Origin: Lutibacter oceani
Lineage (GTDB): Bacteria; Bacteroidota; Bacteroidia; Flavobacteriales; Flavobacteriaceae
Reading direction: 5' to 3'
NCBI RefSeq assembly: GCF_003384935.1
Contig: NZ_QTTQ01000009.1
Span: forward strand, 744,001 to 808,000
DNA: 64,000 nt
Position numbers and translations under genes: made by a program. How positions within the stretch are numbered: position 1 is the first letter of the stretch; each line of letters starts with the position of its first letter. Shown here in pieces: positions 26,690-36,018 of this stretch. The notes below the pieces were generated by a model. It was not told the DNA's origin and searched no databases. It saw only the letters and a list, made by a program, of their open reading frames with translations.

Positions 26690-27307
26690 ATGTTTCTTGA
26701 AAATACAGTAAATCATACCGAACAATTTGGCTGGATAGAAGTTATTTGCGGTTCAATGTTTTCTGGTAAAACAGAAGAATTAATCCGTAGGTTAAAACGT
26801 GCGCAATTTGCAAAACAAAAAGTTGAAATTTTTAAACCTGCAATTGATGTTAGATATGATGAAGAAAAAGTAGTATCACATGATGCCAATGAAATACGCT
26901 CAACACCTGTTCCTTCATCTGGTAATATTCGTATTTTAGCAACTGACGTACAGGTAGTTGGTATTGACGAAGCTCAATTTTTTGATGATGAAATTGTTGC
27001 AGTTTGTAATGATTTAGCAAATAGAGGTATTCGGGTAATTGTTGCCGGTTTAGATATGGATTTTAAAGGCAACCCTTTTGGTCCAATGCCTGCATTAATG
27101 GCGACTGCAGAATATGTTACTAAAGTTCATGCTGTTTGCACACGAACCGGAAATTTAGCACATTACAGTCATAGAACTGCTGCAAGTGAAGATTTGGTTT
27201 TATTAGGTGAAACACAAGAATACGAGCCTTTAAGCCGAGCTGCTTACTATAAAGCAATTCAAGAAGAAAAAAAGAAAAAAGCAGCACAACATAACAATGG
27301 AAAATAA
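26690..27307 (+). CDS. tdk: Thymidine kinase
   Basis: TK1-type thymidine kinase (205 aa), phosphorylating thymidine for dTMP salvage. P-loop [15 protein letters not shown] near residue 20, the [11 protein letters not shown] segment near residue 90, and the lasso region [15 protein letters not shown]. The structural zinc site of TK1 enzymes is reduced: only one Cys (HAVCTRTGN) is visible, and the second pair is replaced (SRAAYYKA). The 3' end overlaps the alr start by 11 bases, so the two are co-translated. Confidence 0.95.
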   Translation: MFLENTVNHTEQFGWIEVICGSMFSGKTEELIRRLKRAQFAKQKVEIFKPAIDVRYDEEKVVSHDANEIRSTPVPSSGNIRILATDVQVVGIDEAQFFDDEIVAVCNDLANRGIRVIVAGLDMDFKGNPFGPMPALMATAEYVTKVHAVCTRTGNLAHYSHRTAASEDLVLLGETQEYEPLSRAAYYKAIQEEKKKKAAQHNNGK

Positions 27308-28400
27308 CCACGTTACTGTTCTTGAAATAGACTCAGAATCAATTTATTTTAATTTAAATTATTTTAAATCTAAACTACATTCTAAAACAAAAATATTAGT
27401 TGTTATAAAGGCTTTTGGATACGGTACAAGCGCAGTTGAAATTGCAAAATTATTAGAACCAAAAGTTGATTATTTTGGAGTTGCTTATTTAGATGAAGGA
27501 ATGGCATTAAGAAATGCAGGAATTAAAACACCCATTTTAGTTTTACACCCACAAAAAGCAACTATTGAAAAAATTCTTAAACACCATTTAGAACCTAATA
27601 TTTATTCAATAAATTTATTGAATGCGTTTATTGAAAAAGCTACCCAATTAAAACTTCAAAACTATCCAATACATATAAAATTTAATACCGGTTTAAACCG
27701 ATTGGGTTTTGTTGAAAAAGATATTCCTTTAATTTCCTCAATAATTAACAAACAAAAAGCATTAAAAATAACTTCCCTTTTTTCGCATATTGCTGCAAGT
27801 GAAGATTTAAACGAACGTGAATTTACATTGCATCAAATTAATAGATTTAAAGCTGTTTCAACAGAATTAATAAACCAGTTACCAAATAACCCTTTTAGAC
27901 ATATGTTAAATACTTCTGGCATTATTAATTATGCAAAAGAAGCACAGTTTGATATGGTTAGACTTGGTATTGGATTATTTGGTTTTGGAAATAACAATAC
28001 TGAAACTGCTAAACTTAAAAATGTAATCACTTTAAAATCGGTAATTTCTCAAATTCACATTATTAATAAAGGAGAAACCGTTGGTTACAATCGTGCTTTT
28101 AAAGCAAATTCAACTATAAAAACAGCTACAATTCCCATTGGACATGCTGATGGGATTTCAAGGCAATTTGGTAATGGAAAAGGCTTTGTTTACATAAATA
28201 ATAAAAAAGCTCCTATTGTTGGAAATGTTTGTATGGATATGATAATGGTAAACATTACTGATATAAATTGTGCTGAAGGAGACGAAGTATTGGTTTATAA
28301 AAACCAGTTTCATATTGAAGAATTAGCAAAATCTATTAACACCATTTCTTATGAAATTCTTACTGCGATTTCTCAACGTGTAAATAGAACTGTTAATTAA
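27297..28400 (+). CDS. alr: Alanine racemase
   Basis: PLP-dependent alanine racemase (367 aa) supplying D-alanine for peptidoglycan. The PLP Lys lies in [20 protein letters not shown] near residue 38, GLNRLGF near residue 130, and the second catalytic Tyr in [11 protein letters not shown] near residue 264, followed by [16 protein letters not shown] and [11 protein letters not shown]. It overlaps tdk by 11 bases. The Mur-ligase fusion seen in some Bacteroidota is absent. Confidence 0.96.
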   Translation: MENNHVTVLEIDSESIYFNLNYFKSKLHSKTKILVVIKAFGYGTSAVEIAKLLEPKVDYFGVAYLDEGMALRNAGIKTPILVLHPQKATIEKILKHHLEPNIYSINLLNAFIEKATQLKLQNYPIHIKFNTGLNRLGFVEKDIPLISSIINKQKALKITSLFSHIAASEDLNEREFTLHQINRFKAVSTELINQLPNNPFRHMLNTSGIINYAKEAQFDMVRLGIGLFGFGNNNTETAKLKNVITLKSVISQIHIINKGETVGYNRAFKANSTIKTATIPIGHADGISRQFGNGKGFVYINNKKAPIVGNVCMDMIMVNITDINCAEGDEVLVYKNQFHIEELAKSINTISYEILTAISQRVNRTVN

Positions 28401-28466
28401 ATGTTAAAGAAATAATTTTTTTTAGTACTTTAGCTTTAACTAATTATTCAATTAAAATTTATAAAA

Positions 28467-28877
28467 ATGGGAATGTTAAAAGAATTTAAAGATTTTGCAA
28501 TGAAGGGAAACCTCGTTGATATTGCAGTAGGTTTTGTAATGGGTGCAGCTTTTAAAAGTGTTGTTACCTCATTTACTGGAGGAATTGTTTCTCCACTTGT
28601 TGGATTAATTTTCAAATCAGACTTTAAAGACTTAAAGTATATTGCAAAAGAAGGTACCCTTAATGAAGCTGGTGAAATGGTTGGTGAAGTTGCGGTACTT
28701 TATGGTGATTTTTTAACTAATGTTATTGATTTTATTATTGTTGCATTTGTAATGTTTATGATAGTTAAAGGTGTTAATAAAACTAAAAAGAAAGAAGAAC
28801 CAGCTCCAGAAGCACCAAAAGGGCCTTCTCAAGAAGATTTATTAGCTGAAATTAGAGACTTATTATCAAAGAAATAA
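28467..28877 (+). CDS. mscL: Large-conductance mechanosensitive channel
   Basis: A 136-residue osmotic safety valve in the inner membrane. The first helix region is GNLVDIAVGFVMGAAFKSVV (residues about 15-35), followed by a periplasmic loop and a second helix LTNVIDFIIVAFVMFMIVKG (about 80-105). The charged C-terminal tail ends in a helix PSQEDLLAEIRDLLSKK, the usual MscL bundle. It is a single gene followed by a terminator. Confidence 0.97.
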   Translation: MGMLKEFKDFAMKGNLVDIAVGFVMGAAFKSVVTSFTGGIVSPLVGLIFKSDFKDLKYIAKEGTLNEAGEMVGEVAVLYGDFLTNVIDFIIVAFVMFMIVKGVNKTKKKEEPAPEAPKGPSQEDLLAEIRDLLSKK

Positions 28878-28895
28878 ACCAAACTTTCTTTAATT

Positions 28896-28928
28896 AAAAA
28901 AAGGGTTCGCAAATTGTGAGCCCTTTTT
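28896..28928. terminator. Rho-independent terminator between mscL and the MOSC gene
   Basis: GGGTTC (28903-28908) pairs with GAGCCC (28918-28923), with A-runs before and T-runs after, so it can work in both directions for the convergent mscL and MOSC/GH3 transcripts. Confidence 0.8.
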
Positions 28929-28939
28929 ATTTTATATAC

Positions 28940-29482
28940 TTATTTTTTTGTTTCGTAAACTTCAGCAATGGTTGGCGAATTTTCATCTTTTCTTAAAAGA
29001 ATTAATTGGTCACCAACTTGTACATTTCCAGTTGCAATAACCTTAAAATAAATGCCACTTTTGGTAGAATTCCAAAATTGTTTTAAAACTTTTTGTGTTT
29101 TAAAACGTAAGCCCAACTTCATACAAGGCTCTCTTGGCTTTGTAACTTCAATAATAGATTCACCAATTTTATATTGATTTCCAACTTTAATTTCTGTTTC
29201 TTCTAAATTAGAAATTGTTAAGTTTTCACCAAACATTCCATATTGCCAGTCTAGATTTGGGTAAATATTTTTCCAATATTTATAATGATTTTCCGAATAT
29301 GCGTATACTGCTTTTTCAATTCCTCCGTGATATTTTCTATCAATAACAGCATCGTTTACAACATCTTCTTCACCTAAAAATATTGGATAATTTACAGGGT
29401 ATTTAAAAATTCCCGTTTCAACTATTTTACCCTTATAGTTTATTACTTTTTTCTCACCTAAATTTACAGAAATTACTTTCAT
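28940..29482 (-). CDS. MOSC-domain protein
   Basis: A 180-residue MOSC (molybdenum cofactor sulfurase C-terminal) fold protein of the YiiM type. Motifs: DRKYHGGIEKAVYAYS near residue 50, YGMFGENLTI near residue 80, and the conserved Cys in KPREPCMKLGLRF near residue 118. YiiM relatives reduce N-hydroxylated compounds using Moco; the substrate here is unknown. Its start overlaps the GH3 gene stop by 4 bases (29479-29482). Confidence 0.9.
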   Translation of the reverse strand: MKVISVNLGEKKVINYKGKIVETGIFKYPVNYPIFLGEEDVVNDAVIDRKYHGGIEKAVYAYSENHYKYWKNIYPNLDWQYGMFGENLTISNLEETEIKVGNQYKIGESIIEVTKPREPCMKLGLRFKTQKVLKQFWNSTKSGIYFKVIATGNVQVGDQLILLRKDENSPTIAEVYETKK

Positions 29483-30975
29483 TTTTGTTCAAATTTTGAA
29501 AGTTCATCCGCTATTTTTCTATCATTAGATAACCTTGGAACTTTATTTTGTCCGCCTAATTTCCCAACCGATTTCATATATTTATTAAAACCTCCTTTTT
29601 CAATTACTGTAATTTTTAGAGGTTGTAAAATTTTACCTTTAATTAAATCGAAATAATAACTGTTTTGTTGTTGTAAAGCAGCATCAATTTTATTAGCAAA
29701 ATCTTCAATATCAGTTGGTTTTTGGTCAAATTCAATAAACCATTCGTGGTATGGCAATCCAATTTGTGGAGTAATTTGTGGAGCTACAGTAAACTCGGTT
29801 ACACTAATTCCTGTTCCTACAGTTTGACTATTTATAGCATCTTCAACTTCTTTACCAATTACATGTTCGCCAAAAGCAGATATAAAATGCTTAATTCTTC
29901 CAGTAACAACAATTCTTGGTGGTTTTATTGATAAAAACTCGATAGTATCACCAATATTATACCCCCAAAGTCCAGCATTTGTGTTTAAAATAATTACGTA
30001 ATTCACCCCTATTTTTACATCTGCTAATGAAATTCTTGTAGGATTTTCATTAAAAAATTCTTCGGAAGGAATAAACTCATAAAAAATGCCATTATTTACT
30101 AAAAGCATCATTCCTGTTTCTGTTTGAGAATCTTGGTAAGCAATAAAACCTTCAGATGCCGGATACATTTCAATAGCATCAACTTTTCTACCAATTAATT
30201 CTTCAAATTTATTTCTGTAAGGCTCATAATTAACACCTCCATATGCAAACAAATTAAAATTTGGAAAAACTTCCCCTACCTTCTTTCCAGTTCTTTCAAC
30301 TATTCTTTCAAAATACATTTGTACCCAGGGAGGTATTCCACCAATAAGTGTCATGTCTTCATTTATAGTTTCATCAATAACTGCTTCAATTTTAGATTCC
30401 CAATCTTCTATACAATTGGTTTCCCAACTTGGTAACCTATTTTTCATTAGGTATTTAGGAATATAATGAGCGGTAATTCCTGATAATCTTCCAATATTAA
30501 TTCCATTTTTTTCTTTTAGTTCTGGACTTCCTTGTAAAAAAATCATTTTGCCATTTAAAAAATCGGCATTTTGAGTTTCATTTATATACATTAAAAGCGA
30601 ATTTCGTGCAGCTTTTATATGCATTGGCATAGATTCTTTTGTTAATGGAATATATTTTGCGCCAGATGTTGTTCCTGACGTTTTAGCAAAATATAAAGGT
30701 TTTCCTTTCCAAAGCACATCCGACTCCCCTTCAATAATCCTTTCTACATAATGCTTTAATGCTTCATAATCTCTAATAGGAACTTGCTTTTTAAATTCCT
30801 GGTAAGATTTTATTTTGCTAAAATTATGATCTTTTCCAAAAGCAGTTTCTTTAGCATCTGCAATTAATTTTTTAAACACTTTTTGTTGCATTTTTACAGC
30901 ATTTTTACTTTGCTTATAAAATCTTGCAGCAATTTGTTTTGCAAAAGGTTTTGCTAAAATAGATTTAATATTCAT
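29479..30975 (-). CDS. GH3-family acyl-adenylate/amide synthetase-like protein
   Basis: A 498-residue protein of the GH3 (auxin-responsive) superfamily. ATP-binding motif YFAKTSGTTSGAKYIPLT near residue 95, EMYPASEGFIAYQD near residue 265, and C-terminal GRIKHFISAFGEHVIGKE. Plant members conjugate amino acids to acyl groups; the bacterial substrate is unknown. It is common in Bacteroidota beside peptidase M23 genes, as here (2-base gap to the M23 gene upstream), and overlaps the MOSC gene. Confidence 0.92.
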   Translation of the reverse strand: MNIKSILAKPFAKQIAARFYKQSKNAVKMQQKVFKKLIADAKETAFGKDHNFSKIKSYQEFKKQVPIRDYEALKHYVERIIEGESDVLWKGKPLYFAKTSGTTSGAKYIPLTKESMPMHIKAARNSLLMYINETQNADFLNGKMIFLQGSPELKEKNGINIGRLSGITAHYIPKYLMKNRLPSWETNCIEDWESKIEAVIDETINEDMTLIGGIPPWVQMYFERIVERTGKKVGEVFPNFNLFAYGGVNYEPYRNKFEELIGRKVDAIEMYPASEGFIAYQDSQTETGMMLLVNNGIFYEFIPSEEFFNENPTRISLADVKIGVNYVIILNTNAGLWGYNIGDTIEFLSIKPPRIVVTGRIKHFISAFGEHVIGKEVEDAINSQTVGTGISVTEFTVAPQITPQIGLPYHEWFIEFDQKPTDIEDFANKIDAALQQQNSYYFDLIKGKILQPLKITVIEKGGFNKYMKSVGKLGGQNKVPRLSNDRKIADELSKFEQK

Positions 30976-30977
30976 CC

Positions 30978-31847
30978 TTATTCAAAATCGATATAATTAA
31001 TTGGGTTTACGGGGTAACCTTCGTTCCAAAGTTCAAAATGTAAATGTGGACCTGTGCTAAATTCACCCGTATTACCAGCTGAGGCTATTACTTCGCCCGA
31101 TTTTACTAAATCACCTTGTTCTTTATGCAATGCTGTATTGTGTTTATAAATAGAAATAAAACCTCCTGAATGCTCTACAATAATTACATGTCCCGTTTCG
31201 GAAGTCCAAGCTGCAAAAATTACAGTTCCATCTGCAACAGATTTTACCGGAGTTCCCATTTCTACTGCGATATCAACTGCAAAATGTTTAATTTGTGGAT
31301 TATAACCTTCGGTTAAAGTTCCAGAAACAGGTGCAAAAAATACTATATCTGCAACTTTAGAAGCTTCATTAAAAATACTATACCTATCTGCACTTTCTAT
31401 ATCTAATCTAAATTCCAAATCTGCTTCTGAAGGACTTAAATTGATAGTATCCTTATCGTATTGCATTGTTTGTAAAACAGAATCTGTATCAAATTCAACT
31501 TCAGATATTTCTCCGGTTAACAAATCTCTTATTTTTTGAATGTACAAATTATTAACCTCAAGTACTTGCTCTAAAGAGTCAACTTTATATACTAGTTCTG
31601 TTGCTTCTCTTTTTAATTTTGTAGAAGAATAGCCTGGAATATATTCTCTAAGTTGCGTAAAAGCAATTAAAAATATAGTTCCAACAATTAATAAAATTGA
31701 AAATAAACTTCCAAAAATAAATACATTTAAGCGGGTTAATTTAAATGATAACTTTTCTTCAAAAGTATCTTCATTTAATACTACTAAACGATATTTATTA
31801 ATTAATTTTTGTCTTAATTTTCCTCTATTTTTAGGTTTTTTTCCCAT
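30978..31847 (-). CDS. M23-family (LytM) metallopeptidase
   Basis: A 289-residue membrane-anchored peptidoglycan endopeptidase or activator. Short cytosolic N-terminus, one helix about residues 42-62, coiled coil about 75-115, and LytM domain about 170-285. Zinc ligands are visible in KHFAVDIAV (HxxxD) and TGPHLHFELW (HxH), so the site looks complete and catalytic activity is likely. It is first in the operon M23-GH3-MOSC, with its own promoter box at 31862-31869. Confidence 0.93.
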   Translation of the reverse strand: MGKKPKNRGKLRQKLINKYRLVVLNEDTFEEKLSFKLTRLNVFIFGSLFSILLIVGTIFLIAFTQLREYIPGYSSTKLKREATELVYKVDSLEQVLEVNNLYIQKIRDLLTGEISEVEFDTDSVLQTMQYDKDTINLSPSEADLEFRLDIESADRYSIFNEASKVADIVFFAPVSGTLTEGYNPQIKHFAVDIAVEMGTPVKSVADGTVIFAAWTSETGHVIIVEHSGGFISIYKHNTALHKEQGDLVKSGEVIASAGNTGEFSTGPHLHFELWNEGYPVNPINYIDFE

Positions 31848-31861
31848 ACTATATATTAAAC

Positions 31862-31869
31862 CAAAGGTA
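31862..31869 (-). promoter_or_regulatory. -7 promoter element of the M23-GH3-MOSC operon
   Basis: The reverse strand reads TACCTTTG (TAnnTTTG), 14 bases before the ATG at 31847. Confidence 0.5.
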
Positions 31870-31935
31870 CAACGAAAATATGTTTATTTAATTTCAGTTT
31901 AAATACTTATAAGTGTTAAATCTAAGCTAAAATTA

Positions 31936-32517
31936 CTATTTATAAAAGTTCATTTCATCTATATATTTCCAAACATTTGCCGGTAACATTGTACTTATGT
32001 TTTTTTTATTTTTTATGGATTTTCTAATAAACGTTGATGAAACTTGTACAATGGGCGCATCTACTCTATGCACTTTTGGATGATGATTTAAAAATTTGTT
32101 TTCTCCTTTGCCATTGGAAATTCTTGGATATACATACAATTCATAATTTTGAAGTATCGTTTCGTAATTTTTCCATTTATGAAAACTTTTTAAATTATCT
32201 TCACCCATTATTAAACAAAACTGATGTTCCGGGTATTTTTCTTCAATATTTATTAATGTATTTATAGTATAATTTGGTTGTGGCAATTTAAACTCAATAT
32301 CTGTAGTTTTTAATTTAGGATATTCTTCAACCGCAATATTTGCTATTGCCAACCTATGCAGATTATCTAATAAAGTGTTTTTTTGTTTAAAAGGACTTAA
32401 TGGCGTAATTACAAACCAAACTTGATCCAAATCTGAAAACTCTGCCATATAATTTGCAATTATCATATGACCTATATGAATAGGATTAAATGTACCAAAA
32501 AACAGTCCTATTTTCAT
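31936..32517 (-). CDS. nadD: Nicotinate-nucleotide adenylyltransferase
   Basis: A 193-residue enzyme that adenylates nicotinate mononucleotide in NAD synthesis. GLFFGTFNPIHIGHMIIAN carries the (H/T)xGH nucleotidyltransferase signature at residues 4-22, and VSSTFIRKSIKN near residue 165 matches the ISSTxIR motif. It is the third gene of yicC-gmk-nadD, 1 base after the gmk stop. Confidence 0.96.
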   Translation of the reverse strand: MKIGLFFGTFNPIHIGHMIIANYMAEFSDLDQVWFVITPLSPFKQKNTLLDNLHRLAIANIAVEEYPKLKTTDIEFKLPQPNYTINTLINIEEKYPEHQFCLIMGEDNLKSFHKWKNYETILQNYELYVYPRISNGKGENKFLNHHPKVHRVDAPIVQVSSTFIRKSIKNKKNISTMLPANVWKYIDEMNFYK

Positions 32518-32518
32518 A

Positions 32519-33091
32519 TTAACTAATAAAATCTTTAACTAATTTGTAAGCTTCTATTTTGGCTTTTTCTAAATCATCATTTACTAAAACAACATCAAAA
32601 TCTTTAGCGTATTTTAACTCTTTTTCAGCTTTTGCAACTCGCTCTTTAATTTTCTCTTCACTATCTGTTTTTCTGTTTCTTAACCTGCGTTCCATTTCTT
32701 CAATTGAAGGAGGTTGCACAAAAATAGCCAACGTATTTTTTGGGAATTTCTTTTTAATATTAAGCCCTCCAACTACATCAATGTCAAAAATTACATGTTT
32801 TCCCAGGTTCCAAATACGCTTTATTTCTTTTTTTAAAGTTCCATAATAGTTATTGGTGTACACTTCTTCCCACTCAACAAAATTGTCTTTTTCAATATGT
32901 TTTTGAAACTTTTTTAATGAAATAAAATAGTAATCTTTACCATCAACCTCTGTTCCTCTTGGTTCGCGGGATGTTGCTGAAATTGAAAAATCCAAATTTA
33001 ACTCAGGTTGTTGTAACAAATAATGTACAATTGTAGTTTTACCTGAACCTGATGGAGCTGAAAAAACGATAAGTTTCCCTTCTTTTTTCAT
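32519..33091 (-). CDS. gmk: Guanylate kinase
   Basis: Phosphorylates GMP to GDP (190 aa from the chosen start). P-loop FSAPSGSGKTTIVHYLL at residues 9-25, SREPRGTEVDGKDYYF for GMP binding, and RRLRNRKTDSEEKIKERVAK in the lid. The frame is open to 33190, but the added 33 residues lie in a repeat-like intergenic stretch and have no kinase character. Met at 33091 (MKKEGKLIVFSAPSG) is therefore chosen. It lies between yicC and nadD. Confidence 0.95.
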   Translation of the reverse strand: MKKEGKLIVFSAPSGSGKTTIVHYLLQQPELNLDFSISATSREPRGTEVDGKDYYFISLKKFQKHIEKDNFVEWEEVYTNNYYGTLKKEIKRIWNLGKHVIFDIDVVGGLNIKKKFPKNTLAIFVQPPSIEEMERRLRNRKTDSEEKIKERVAKAEKELKYAKDFDVVLVNDDLEKAKIEAYKLVKDFIS

Positions 33092-33205
33092 GTATCTTTT
33101 TGTTTTTTTAAAGGTCATACCTAGACTTGACTCAGTGCATACCTGCTGTTCGCTATTTGTCATTTTATTTTTTGACAAACTTTTTAGCATGCAGGTTTTA
33201 CAATA

Positions 33206-34063
33206 TTATAATACGTTTAAGTTTTGTTCTTTTATTTTTTCAAGTTCATCTTTCATTTGAACAACTAACTTTTGCATAGGTGCAAAATTAGATTTAGACC
33301 CAATGGTATTTATTTCTCTTCCAATTTCCTGAGTAATAAATCCTAGTTTTTTTCCATTGGAATCATCAGATTTTAAAGCTTTTCTAAAGTAATCTAAATG
33401 ATTTTTTAATCGAACTTTTTCTTCTGTAATATCCAATTTTTCAATATAATAAATGAGTTCTTGTTCAAATCTGTTCTGATCAATTTTAACTTCTAATTCA
33501 GCAATTCCTTTCTTTAATTTCTCTTTTACTTGCTCTATTCTCATAGGATCTATTTCCAATACTTTTTCAAGCAAATTTTCAATAATGGAAATTCTTAAAA
33601 CAAAATCATCCAATAATACTTTTCCTTCATCAACTCTGTATGTAGTTATTTCATCTATAGTTTCATTTATAGAATTATCTATTTGAACCCATTCTTGTTG
33701 GTCTAACTCTTCTCGATCAGTTTTTAAAGAATCTGGTAATTTTACAGCCATTTTTAATAGTTCAATTTCATCTGAATCAACAACATTTCTTAATTGATTC
33801 ATATATTCTTTAACTACATTTTCATTAATTTTTGATGAAAGTTCCACCCCATTATTTTCAATATAAATTGAAAAATCCACTTTCCCTCTAACTAAAGCTG
33901 AAGCCAATTTTTTTCGAATATGTAATTCCTTTTCTCTGTAATATGCAGGAATACGGACATTTAAATCTAAATTTTTACTGTTTAACGATTTTAATTCAAT
34001 CGTAATTTTTTTAGTTGGAAGTTGTAATACGGTTTTACCGTATCCAGTCATGGATTGTATCAT
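33206..34063 (-). CDS. yicC: YicC-family endoribonuclease-like protein
   Basis: A 285-residue protein with the typical YicC opening MIQSMTGYGKTVLQ and the C-terminal DUF1732 segment GFITQEIGREINTIGSKSNF, ending in MKDELEKIKEQ. E. coli YicC is reported to be an endoribonuclease. It is first in the operon with gmk and nadD, an arrangement common in Bacteroidota. The promoter -7 box is at 34082-34089. Confidence 0.93.
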   Translation of the reverse strand: MIQSMTGYGKTVLQLPTKKITIELKSLNSKNLDLNVRIPAYYREKELHIRKKLASALVRGKVDFSIYIENNGVELSSKINENVVKEYMNQLRNVVDSDEIELLKMAVKLPDSLKTDREELDQQEWVQIDNSINETIDEITTYRVDEGKVLLDDFVLRISIIENLLEKVLEIDPMRIEQVKEKLKKGIAELEVKIDQNRFEQELIYYIEKLDITEEKVRLKNHLDYFRKALKSDDSNGKKLGFITQEIGREINTIGSKSNFAPMQKLVVQMKDELEKIKEQNLNVL

Positions 34064-34081
34064 CTAATTTCAAAATTTAGA

Positions 34082-34089
34082 CAAATTTA
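34082..34089 (-). promoter_or_regulatory. -7 promoter element of the yicC-gmk-nadD operon
   Basis: The reverse strand reads TAAATTTG, 18 bases before the ATG at 34063. Confidence 0.5.
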
Positions 34090-34156
34090 ATGCATTTTAT
34101 AATAAGAGCGCAATTTTATAGTTTAAGCAGTAATTTTTTAGGCAAAAACTATTACG

Positions 34157-34164
34157 TATTTTTG
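34157..34164 (+). promoter_or_regulatory. -7 promoter element of the GT9 gene
   Basis: TATTTTTG matches TAnnTTTG, 31 bases before the TTG start at 34196. Confidence 0.45.
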
Positions 34165-34195
34165 CTTTATATTTATTAAAATATCCAAATTTATT

Positions 34196-35230
34196 TTGAG
34201 TGATTTAAAACATTTACTAGTAATCCGTTTATCTGCAATGGGTGATGTTGCAATGACGGTTCCTATTTTGAGAGCCTTTGTAAAACAGCATCCAAATGTT
34301 AAAATAACCATGGTTTCAAAACCTTTTTTAAAACCTTTATTTACCGATATTAAAAACATAAACTTTTACGCCGCAGATGTTACCGGTAAACATAAAGGTG
34401 TTTTTGGAATTTACAGGCTTTTTAAAGAATTGAAACTTTTTAAAATTGATGCTGTTGCAGATTTACATAACGTTTTACGTTCCAAATTACTGCGTAGTTT
34501 TTTTAAACTTTCTTTTAAAAAAGTAGCTTTTATAAATAAGGGACGAAGTGAAAAAAGAGCATTAACACAAACTAAAAACAAGGTTTTTAAACAGTTAAAA
34601 ACAACACATGAAAGGTATGCTGATGTTTTTAGAAAATTAGGTTTTAAATTAGATATTTCGAAACCAGAATTTCCACAAAAACGACAACTATCTAAAGAAA
34701 TTTTTGAAATAACAAGTAACAAATCTGAAAAGTGGATTGGTATTGCTCCTTTTGCTCAATATAGTTCTAAAATGTATCCTCTTGATTTAATGGAGTTAGT
34801 TATTGAAAAACTGTCTCAACAAAAAAAACTCAAAATTTTATTATTTGGTGGTGGGAAAAAAGAAACCCAAATATTAGATACAATTGCAAATAAATATAAT
34901 AATACATTAAATGTTGCCGGAAAATTTAAACTACAAGAAGAACTTACACTTATTTCTAATTTAGATTGTATGGTAAGTATGGATTCTGGAAATGCCCATT
35001 TTGCAGCTATGTTTGGTATAAATACACTAACTATTTGGGGAATTACCCATCCATTTACCGGGTTTGCCCCCTTTAACCAACCTATTGAAAACGCAATTTT
35101 ACCCGATTTAAATAAATATCCGAACATACCTTGTTCAATTTATGGCAATAAAGTATGTGATGGTTATGAGGATGTAATGAGAACAATCAGCCCAAAAACA
35201 GTTGTTGATAAAATAATAAAATCGGTTTAA
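34196..35230 (+). CDS. Glycosyltransferase family 9 (heptosyltransferase-like)
   Basis: A 344-residue GT-B enzyme, probably adding a sugar to LPS core or another surface glycan at the cytoplasmic face. The N-terminal domain opens with HLLVIRLSAMGDVAMTVPIL, which is typical for GT9. The C-terminal donor-binding motif MVSMDSGNAHFAAMFGI is near residue 262 and TIWGITHPFTGFAP follows. The start is TTG at 34196 (MSDLKHLLVIRLS); there is no ATG before the conserved opening. It is a monocistronic gene followed by a REP-like hairpin. Confidence 0.92.
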   Translation: MSDLKHLLVIRLSAMGDVAMTVPILRAFVKQHPNVKITMVSKPFLKPLFTDIKNINFYAADVTGKHKGVFGIYRLFKELKLFKIDAVADLHNVLRSKLLRSFFKLSFKKVAFINKGRSEKRALTQTKNKVFKQLKTTHERYADVFRKLGFKLDISKPEFPQKRQLSKEIFEITSNKSEKWIGIAPFAQYSSKMYPLDLMELVIEKLSQQKKLKILLFGGGKKETQILDTIANKYNNTLNVAGKFKLQEELTLISNLDCMVSMDSGNAHFAAMFGINTLTIWGITHPFTGFAPFNQPIENAILPDLNKYPNIPCSIYGNKVCDGYEDVMRTISPKTVVDKIIKSV

Positions 35231-35271
35231 AAAAAGCTGTCTAAAAAGCGAAAAATTTCGTCAACCTGTGC

Positions 35272-35311
35272 TTCGACTCCGCTCAGCAATCGGTTATTGA
35301 GCGGAATCGAA
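35272..35311. repeat. REP-like intergenic inverted repeat
   Basis: TTCGACTCCGCTCA (35272-35285) and TGAGCGGAATCGAA (35298-35311) pair with one mismatch around a 12-base loop. The G+C-rich stem stands out in an AT-rich gap. Similar short palindromes recur between genes in flavobacterial genomes. It could also end the GT9 transcript, but no T-run follows. Confidence 0.65.
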
Positions 35312-35420
35312 ATACAAATTCTCATAGTGATTGATTATCAGCACAATAAGATTCAGAAATAAATTCAGAATAACGTGTTTTAATACTTTTTAGCCAGCCT
35401 TTAAATGTTGTTTTAAATCT

Positions 35421-35894
35421 TTAATCTATAGCAGGTATCCTTAATACTTGTCCAGGGTAAATTTTATCTGGATCGGTAAGCATTGGTTGGTTTGCTTCAA
35501 ATATTATTGGGTATTTCATTGCATCTCCATAATATTTTTTTGCTATTTTGCTTAAATAATCTCCTTTTACAACTGTATGAAATTGAGCTTCTGGCTCAGG
35601 AATTTCAACTGTCATTCTATCATCAACAGTAGCAATACCTTCTGTATTACCAACAACTAACACAACTTTTTCTTTAGTTGCTTGAGAATCTGCTTGTCCC
35701 CAAATTGTAGCTGAATCTCCAGTTACCTCAATGTTTAAATCCGTTACTTCAAAACCAAGAGTTTCAACAGCATTTGTTAATTTTAATGCCTTTTCTTTTG
35801 CAATTACAGCTACTTCTAAAGCTTCCTCTTCAGTAGTTTTACCAATACCAAAAACTTTGGCTCCAGCATTTTTAATAAATGAAAATAATCCCAT
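35421..35894 (-). CDS. BON + LysM domain protein (Kbp/YgaU-like)
   Basis: A 157-residue protein with a BON domain (about residues 20-95, including VTGDSATIWGQADSQATKEK) and a C-terminal LysM domain (about 105-157, HTVVKGDYLSKIAKKYYGDA and IYPGQVLRIPAI). This is the layout of E. coli Kbp (YgaU), a cytoplasmic potassium-binding protein. No signal peptide is visible, which agrees with a cytosolic role. It is a single gene. Confidence 0.9.
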   Translation of the reverse strand: MGLFSFIKNAGAKVFGIGKTTEEEALEVAVIAKEKALKLTNAVETLGFEVTDLNIEVTGDSATIWGQADSQATKEKVVLVVGNTEGIATVDDRMTVEIPEPEAQFHTVVKGDYLSKIAKKYYGDAMKYPIIFEANQPMLTDPDKIYPGQVLRIPAID

Positions 35895-35994
35895 GTCTTT
35901 TTCTTTTTTTAATTAATTAAATATTTTTTAAATCCATATAGTAATATACAAAAATTAAACCAAATCTTTCATTCAGAATCTCGTTTTAAAGTTT

Positions 35995-36002
35995 TATTTT
36001 TG
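35995..36002 (+). promoter_or_regulatory. -7 promoter element of upp
   Basis: TATTTTTG matches TAnnTTTG, 16 bases before the ATG at 36019. Confidence 0.45.
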
Positions 36003-36018
36003 CATAAAATACTTCCTT

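Noticed and set aside
33092-33190. N-terminal extension of guanylate kinase
   Set aside because: The extra residues lie in a non-conserved, repeat-like intergenic stretch and do not resemble kinase sequence; the usual start is at 33091.
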